Source: Clostridia bacterium
Lineage (GTDB): Bacteria; Bacillota; Clostridia; Clostridiales; Clostridiaceae
Length of the DNA: 47,874 nt
NCBI GenBank assembly: GCA_012523855.1
Contig: JAAYTB010000131.1
Coordinates: 1 to 47,874 of the forward strand
Direction: 5' to 3'
This document shows positions 42,856 to 47,874 of this stretch, piece after piece. A program made the position numbers and the translations under genes. Within the stretch, counting starts at the first letter, position 1; the number at the start of each line of letters is the position of its first letter. Under the pieces are notes generated by a model. That model ran no database searches, was not told the origin of the DNA, and was given only the letters and a program-made list of their open reading frames with translations.

Positions 42856-43722
42856 TTATTCTTCATCATAAAAATCTAGATAAGAATACTTTTCTCCATT
42901 TTTCTGCCAACCTAAAATTGCATCTAGATTTACATTTTCAGCAGCCTTAAAAATTGATTTCTCTACATCTGGGAATTTCTTTTTAAATTCCTTTATCATC
43001 TCTTTAATTTCATATCTTTTATTACCTATTTTCTTTGCAGCTACCATACAAGCACAATTTAAAGGCCAAATCCCACTCTTTTGAGTAAATCTCTCAATAT
43101 GTTCCTCCTCTATATAGTATAAAGGTCTGATTAGTTCCATATTTTCAAAATTAGTAGCCTTTAGTTTAGGAAGCATAGTTTTAAAATTACCAGAATAGAG
43201 GACATTTAGCATAGTTGTTTCTATAACATCATTATAATGGTGGCCTAAGGCCAACTTATTACAACCAAGCTCCTTAGCCTTGGAATATAGGGCCCCTCTT
43301 CTCATTCTAGCACACATATAGCAAGGATAATCCTTGGCTATTCTATCTACTACTTCAAAGATACCTGAATTAAATACCTTTATAGGAATTTCAAGATATT
43401 CACAATTATCTAGCATTAACTTTTTAATATCAGGATGGTAGCCCGGATCTGCCAACAAAAACTCTATCTCAAAATCAATCTGTCTATTTTTTTGTAGCCT
43501 TTGAAATAGTTTTGCCATTAGCATACTGTCCTTACCACCAGACACTCCAATGGCAACCTTATCTCCATCTTTTACTAGCTCATACTGCTTTATAGCTTTT
43601 ATAAACTTTGACCAAATTTTACTTCTATAAGTTGTAGTCAAACTTCTTTCAATTTCCTCAACAGGTTTTCTCTCGTTAAAAGGGACTAAAATATCACATC
43701 CCTTTCCTGCAATACCAGTCAT
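42856..43722 (-). CDS. TtcA-family tRNA thiolation protein
   Basis: This PP-loop ATPase of 288 residues has the nucleotide motif AIGVSGGKDSMLMA, the CYMCARMRRGALY Cys pair, LALGHHYNDVIETTMLN and a later CACM. PP-loop plus CxxC is the TtcA signature; TtcA inserts sulfur into cytidine 32 of tRNA using a 4Fe-4S cluster. Clostridia carry several related proteins with unproven targets, so the family is firmer than the exact modification. ATG at 43722 follows AAGGAGG at 6 bases. The suf genes would supply its cluster, but they are not linked transcriptionally. Confidence 0.88.
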   Translation of the reverse strand: MTGIAGKGCDILVPFNERKPVEEIERSLTTTYRSKIWSKFIKAIKQYELVKDGDKVAIGVSGGKDSMLMAKLFQRLQKNRQIDFEIEFLLADPGYHPDIKKLMLDNCEYLEIPIKVFNSGIFEVVDRIAKDYPCYMCARMRRGALYSKAKELGCNKLALGHHYNDVIETTMLNVLYSGNFKTMLPKLKATNFENMELIRPLYYIEEEHIERFTQKSGIWPLNCACMVAAKKIGNKRYEIKEMIKEFKKKFPDVEKSIFKAAENVNLDAILGWQKNGEKYSYLDFYDEE

Positions 43723-43842
43723 AACCTTCCTCCTTATATACTATGAAAGCTCCTTAAGCCTTTGTTTTTCATATAATTTTATCTTTTGTATTATAACACC
43801 TTTATAAGAATTTGTCCCTATAAAATTTCTATATCTTAAATT

Positions 43843-44997
43843 TTACTTATGGCTTTTTTCAAATTCTGAATCCAAGTCCTCAAGGCTTTTCCCTAAAAGC
43901 TCTTTTACTGCTAAATTGAAAGTTTCACTATTTCTTTTATCAACTTCACTTCCTGTGCCCTCCTGAAAGGGATGTCTAGATAGTTCATTAATTATTTTCT
44001 TAATAGATTCTTCTCCATATTCTTTTACGATAAACTCTACAGCACACTGGGCGCTTCCATAATATTTCAATATATCTTGGTCTTTAGTTAATTGTTCTAA
44101 GTTTGTATTCTCTAATTGTTCAATGGTCATTTCATTTCCCTTAACAAGCAATCCATAAAAATCTTCAGAATAGTAAGCAGCTAGACCTTCAGCAAACCAG
44201 TAGGGCATATTGTTTTTACTATCTTCTATAGTTACCTTATGAATTAATTCATGGGCAAAGCCCCTGGAATCAATAGCCTGCCTTAAACCAATATATTTAA
44301 TAGATTCTCCATATTCATACCAACCAGCCAGATCCCACTGAAAGGATAGTTTAACAGACTGCCTTAAAGTTTCCATATCATCATAAATCTTTATTACAGT
44401 CTTACCTTCTGGGGCCTTGCCATAGTTCTTTTTTACTATATCATAACCTTCTTCTGCCTCCCTGGCTACCTTATCTAACAAGCCTTTACTTTTATCTGTG
44501 TATTTAATAATAAAATGTTCCGTTTCAAAACTAGTAAAATCCAAATCACAATCTACATATTGATCTTCATTCTTTTTATAAATAGCCTTATATTTCAAGT
44601 TATAATCCTTACCTTCATATTGATATTGTTGCTTTAAAGTCACTAAGTAGGAATCTTCTCCTCTACTTTCTATATCTAAAAGTTCCAGCTTGTAATCACT
44701 GATTTGATTAAGTAAAATATCTTGAAACCAGTGCTCCTGTTCTTTGTAATATTCATTGTCAGCTTCATTTACCGTACTCATATACTTTTCAATATCCCTG
44801 TTATTTACTGCTTCAGCCTTACTTTTAACTAAAAGATTTATTCCATTTTCTATTTCCTGGGAAATTTTATTCTTATTTTTAATATTCCTTTCTTCCTTAT
44901 AGCTGCTAACTGTTTCTTTTTTTGTATCACTAGCACTGCAAGCCAATAAGGAAAGACCTAATACTATAGAAAAAAATAGCTTACCTATCATATTCAA
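43843..44997 (-). CDS. Lipoprotein with gluzincin-type metallopeptidase domain (Peptidase MA-like)
   Basis: The protein begins MNMIGKLFFSIVLGLSLLACSAS, a signal sequence ending in a lipobox (LLAC), so it should be anchored outside the membrane. Residues about 40-150 form an NTF2-like or uncharacterised domain. The C-terminal half has FAHELIHKV (His249, Glu250, His253) and a downstream Glu in WFAEGLAAYY (about 270), a gluzincin zinc site. The substrate is unknown. The longest frame opens with GTG at 45012, inside the GGAGG site; the TTG at 44997 is 8 bases behind it and is the probable start, giving 384 residues. It lies downstream of a two-component system but has a terminator between. Confidence 0.85.
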   Translation of the reverse strand: MNMIGKLFFSIVLGLSLLACSASDTKKETVSSYKEERNIKNKNKISQEIENGINLLVKSKAEAVNNRDIEKYMSTVNEADNEYYKEQEHWFQDILLNQISDYKLELLDIESRGEDSYLVTLKQQYQYEGKDYNLKYKAIYKKNEDQYVDCDLDFTSFETEHFIIKYTDKSKGLLDKVAREAEEGYDIVKKNYGKAPEGKTVIKIYDDMETLRQSVKLSFQWDLAGWYEYGESIKYIGLRQAIDSRGFAHELIHKVTIEDSKNNMPYWFAEGLAAYYSEDFYGLLVKGNEMTIEQLENTNLEQLTKDQDILKYYGSAQCAVEFIVKEYGEESIKKIINELSRHPFQEGTGSEVDKRNSETFNLAVKELLGKSLEDLDSEFEKSHK

Positions 44998-45080
44998 CTT
45001 ATTTTCCTCCACCTCTCTTAATCACACTACATTTTTCCCATACTTAAAAGTTTATACCAAGATTATAGCAGAGAAGATAG

Positions 45081-45130
45081 AACAGAATCCAGAGAACAGT
45101 AACAGATAACAGATGATGGGTGGGGGTAGA
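45081..45130. repeat. AACAG-rich, G-rich noncoding stretch
   Basis: AACAG occurs at 45081, 45095, 45101 and 45108, followed by GGGTGGGGG. The sequence is purine-rich and unlike the surrounding AT-rich intergenic DNA, and it encodes nothing apparent. Confidence 0.5.
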
Positions 45131-45152
45131 TTAGATCTTAGTTTTATAGAGA

Positions 45153-45187
45153 TAAAAAACAAGTGGCTTTTTTATGAGCCACTTGTT
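45153..45187 (-). terminator. Terminator of the two-component operon
   Basis: An 11-base-pair stem (AACAAGTGGCT / AGCCACTTGTT) with an 8-base loop is followed on the minus strand by six T. It lies just past the histidine kinase stop. Confidence 0.9.
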
Positions 45188-45198
45188 GGAGGTGGAAG

Positions 45199-47361
45199 TT
45201 ACATCTTTTTGAATTCCACTATTACTTTAAACAAATCTCCGTCGATTTCTATATTCATTTTTCCTTGCTGTAGTTCCACTATGCTTCTAGCTATAGCTAA
45301 ACCTAGGCCGGAACCTTCAGTATTTCTTGATTTATCCCCTCTTTTAAATCGTTCAAATATTTCCTCAGGATCAAAGTCCATTTCGTAGTTTGCTACATTT
45401 TTTATAATAAATAGGACGCTAGATTCTCTGTCTAACAAATCAATGTAAACTCTTGTATTAGGCTGGGAATATTTTAAGGCGTTATTAATTAAGTTTTCAA
45501 AAACTCTCCAGGTTTTCTTACCATCTAAATATAGGTATATTTTTTCTGCAGGTATATTGGCTCTGAAAACAAGTGACGATTTGTTAATCTTCTCATCCAG
45601 CTCTCCAAGAGTTTGTCTTAATATAGCTGCAATATCTACTTGTTCCCTTTCCAATTCTACAGCACCTGAAGACATTTTTGAAGCTTCAAAAAGATCATCA
45701 ATTAAAACCTTTAATCTTTGAGACTTTCTATCTAGTATTTCTATATAAGAATCTTTTTCTTCTTCAGATAGATCCTGATTCTTTAATAAATCCACATAAT
45801 TTATTATGGAGGTTAAAGGTGTCTTTAAATCATGAGAAACATTGGTAATTAATTCTGTTTTTAGTCTCTCACTTTTTATCTGCTCTGCCATAGAAGCCTT
45901 ATAGCCATTTTTAATATTATTAAAGTTATGTGCCAAGACCTTTATTGCGTCATTACCCTTTTCCTCAATAACCAAATCAAAGTTGCCCTCTGCTATACTA
46001 TTTGACCCTTTAACCACATCGTTAAAGTAAAGTGCTCTTTTATATACAAATAGGGAGACAAAAGATATATATGCAACAATATACATAAAACATAGCATTA
46101 TAAAAAAAGTATGATGCAAAAATAGACCTAATACTGCAAAGCCAAAGAATATTGAGGCTAAAAGAACAACTGTCACCTTATAGAGAGTCTTCCTCCTATT
46201 AAAGAGATATGCTATCCATGAAAAGATCCTACAAATTATGGTTTCTCTTCGCTGGGACTTGAAAAATTCTGGATTGGTAATTAAGTGATATAGCCCCCGG
46301 ATATGCAAAAAGGTATATATCAAAAAAGCTGACCATCCAATAATATAAATTACATATGCCCAATATGGTATACTATGAATTTCTGGCATAATTACTAAAG
46401 ACGAACCAAAGATTCCTACTGGTACTATAAGTATTGCCAATCTTATTTCCATAGGTATCCTTACATAAGCACGAGATAGGTTTTCTAATATAGTATTCTC
46501 CGCCTTTTCCCTTCTACTTACTATGGCAAAAAGTATTATTGAAATTAGGAATGCCAGAGCACCTAGTTTAGCCTCAGTAATAATCCTATTATTTCGATTA
46601 GTAAATTCTAAATCTGATAGATAAAATTCACTGTAGCCAGTTCCTTCTTTTGGTATTAAAAAATGTCCTTCCAAATTTTGTTCAGCTAGATTTCTGCTAA
46701 TCCGTTCTTTTACGAAGTTGGTGATTAATTCCTCCTTAGGATACTTGTCATAATATATCATTTCTTTTTTCAAGTATTGATCTATATTTACATCACTAGG
46801 TAAATTAGTATAAACCTCTCCATTACTCTTGTTAATCAAGTAGTATTTTAAACTTTTCCATTGGTTCACATTATGTTTTAAGATTTCATAGACATTATCC
46901 TTAGATTCTATGAGCTCCTTTTTTATTTCTTCTACTGATTTTCTATTGCTTCTTTCATAATCTTCTATAGCCTTATCTCTTTCGGCAATCATTTGCTCTG
47001 CAGTCTTTGTATTGTCATAGTAGATACCTGCTCTATAGTTATCGGTAATATTCTGAATTTCCTTCTCTATTGCCTTGTTATGTTCTTCAACTGTTTTATC
47101 CAATTCATCTTTACTTATTTTCTCTTCTGGACTTTTATCTTCATAACCAAGGAAATCGTATGTTACATAATATTGTTGCAAATCAATTACACTACCCTCT
47201 AACCTCATTAGAAACTCATTAGTTTCAAAATAGCTTTTCTCTTTAAGTTGCTCAGAGTAGATACAATATATTGTAGTTGTCAAAGTTGAATAGCCTAAAA
47301 GTAGAATAGCCAAAGTAAAAACTATTGAATAAATAAAACTATTTTTCGATTTTGTACCCAA
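45199..47361 (-). CDS. Sensor histidine kinase with large N-terminal sensor and polytopic membrane region
   Basis: The 720-residue kinase has a first membrane segment (about 9-30), a charged extracellular domain of about 240 residues, a membrane region of about six helices (about 270-445) and a HAMP-like linker (VVKGSNSIAEGNFDLVIE). The kinase core follows: NVSHDLKTPLTSI with phospho-acceptor His510, NALKYSQ (N box), and GSGLGLAIARSIV (G2 box). The start is TTG behind GGTGG. The open frame overlaps the response regulator gene by 23 bases, so the two are translationally coupled. The membrane layout differs from the usual two-helix sensors; the signal is unknown. Confidence 0.93.
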   Translation of the reverse strand: MGTKSKNSFIYSIVFTLAILLLGYSTLTTTIYCIYSEQLKEKSYFETNEFLMRLEGSVIDLQQYYVTYDFLGYEDKSPEEKISKDELDKTVEEHNKAIEKEIQNITDNYRAGIYYDNTKTAEQMIAERDKAIEDYERSNRKSVEEIKKELIESKDNVYEILKHNVNQWKSLKYYLINKSNGEVYTNLPSDVNIDQYLKKEMIYYDKYPKEELITNFVKERISRNLAEQNLEGHFLIPKEGTGYSEFYLSDLEFTNRNNRIITEAKLGALAFLISIILFAIVSRREKAENTILENLSRAYVRIPMEIRLAILIVPVGIFGSSLVIMPEIHSIPYWAYVIYIIGWSAFLIYTFLHIRGLYHLITNPEFFKSQRRETIICRIFSWIAYLFNRRKTLYKVTVVLLASIFFGFAVLGLFLHHTFFIMLCFMYIVAYISFVSLFVYKRALYFNDVVKGSNSIAEGNFDLVIEEKGNDAIKVLAHNFNNIKNGYKASMAEQIKSERLKTELITNVSHDLKTPLTSIINYVDLLKNQDLSEEEKDSYIEILDRKSQRLKVLIDDLFEASKMSSGAVELEREQVDIAAILRQTLGELDEKINKSSLVFRANIPAEKIYLYLDGKKTWRVFENLINNALKYSQPNTRVYIDLLDRESSVLFIIKNVANYEMDFDPEEIFERFKRGDKSRNTEGSGLGLAIARSIVELQQGKMNIEIDGDLFKVIVEFKKM

Positions 47362-47874
47362 TTCCCCACACCACCTTTAAGTATCGAGGGTCCTTTGGAT
47401 TGATTTCTATTTTTTCTCTTATCCTTCGTATATGCACTGATACTGTATTATCTGCATTATAACAAGGTTCTTTCCAGACCCTTTCATAAATTTCATCTAT
47501 TGAAAAAACTCTCCCTACATTCTCCATTAAAAGTTCTAGAATACCGAATTCTATAGGAGTCATCTTAACTTCCTCCCCATCTACAGCAACCACCTTTGTA
47601 GCTTTATTTAATACCAAACCCCTAACTACAAGTTCATCGGCACTCTGCTTATATACCCCTAAATTTACATACCTTCTTAACTGGGATTTAACCCTTGCTA
47701 TCAGCTCCAAAGGATTAAAAGGCTTTGTAACGTAATCATCTGCCCCTATATTAAGCCCTAAAATTTTATCTGTATCCTCAGACTTTGCTGAAAGCATTAT
47801 TATTGGAATATTCTTTTTCTCTCTAATTTTAAATGTAGCTTTAATACCATCCATTCTAGGCATCATAATATCCA
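47339..47874 (-). CDS. OmpR-family response regulator (partial, 5' end missing)
   Basis: About 178 codons are present; the N-terminal 50 or so lie beyond the right edge. The sequence enters at the phosphorylation loop DIMMPRMDG, where the first Asp is the likely phospho-acceptor. PIIMLSAKSEDTDKIL, GADDYVTKPFNPLELIARVK with the conserved Lys, and a C-terminal winged helix (ELVVRGLVLNKATK to the end, including EFGILELLMENVGRVFS and VSVHIRRIREKI) follow. It would be activated by the overlapping histidine kinase gene downstream and act as a transcription factor; targets are not known. Confidence 0.95.
   Translation of the reverse strand, partial: DIMMPRMDGIKATFKIREKKNIPIIMLSAKSEDTDKILGLNIGADDYVTKPFNPLELIARVKSQLRRYVNLGVYKQSADELVVRGLVLNKATKVVAVDGEEVKMTPIEFGILELLMENVGRVFSIDEIYERVWKEPCYNADNTVSVHIRRIREKIEINPKDPRYLKVVWGIGYKIEK

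Noticed and set aside
1..47874. CRISPR arrays, tRNA/rRNA genes, insertion sequences, prophage
   Set aside because: No regularly spaced repeats, cloverleaf sequences with CCA ends, transposase motifs or phage genes were seen.

Overview
The window is a 47.9 kb stretch of AT-rich DNA from a Gram-positive, endospore-forming anaerobe of class Clostridia. The pointers are a cwlJ-gerQ spore pair, a SufCBDSU operon, a CadC-type regulator, strong AGGAGG ribosome sites, frequent TTG starts and short U-tailed terminators. No genus can be fixed from the sequence alone. I found no tRNA, rRNA, insertion sequence, phage gene or CRISPR array. The window reads as ordinary chromosome cut at both ends: a YhaM-like exoribonuclease at the left edge and a response regulator at the right edge are both partial.

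Layout. 1-5.1 kb: yhaM-like gene, transketolase, then a standalone RNA gene on the + strand (about 3031-3341) with its own promoter and terminator, then plsC and a lipid kinase. 5.1-10.9 kb, metal homeostasis: a CadC/Zn-Cd ATPase operon with a palindromic operator, and a yybP-ykoY manganese riboswitch ahead of a SERCA-like P-type ATPase. 10.9-16.7 kb, + strand: DUF554 membrane protein, an AAA ATPase with a nuclease-like C-terminus, a protein with four LysM-like segments, and an NfeD-flotillin operon. 16.7-22.9 kb, - strand: aconitase, then hom, an ApgM-like protein and thrC, giving a threonine operon in which the ApgM-like protein probably replaces homoserine kinase. 23-30.5 kb: divergent argC and argB-argD-M20 amidohydrolase, then a cytosolic protein with an apparent ParB-like segment fused to a BMP domain, and arginase. 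30.5-35.1 kb, - strand: phosphoesterase, gerQ-cwlJ, tldE-tldD. 35.2-40.2 kb: sufC-B-D-S-U. 40.2-47.9 kb, - strand: tandem CBM21 protein, chemotaxis receptor, TtcA-family tRNA thiolase, a lipoprotein metallopeptidase and a two-component system.

The genes group into amino-acid biosynthesis (Thr, Arg), iron-sulfur assembly (which would serve aconitase and TtcA), metal export and sporulation. The least explained items are the orphan RNA, the ParB-like/BMP fusion, the tandem CBM21 protein, the duplicated LysM protein and the ApgM-like kinase candidate. Several gene starts were moved from the longest open frame to the codon best placed behind a ribosome binding site; these are noted per gene.
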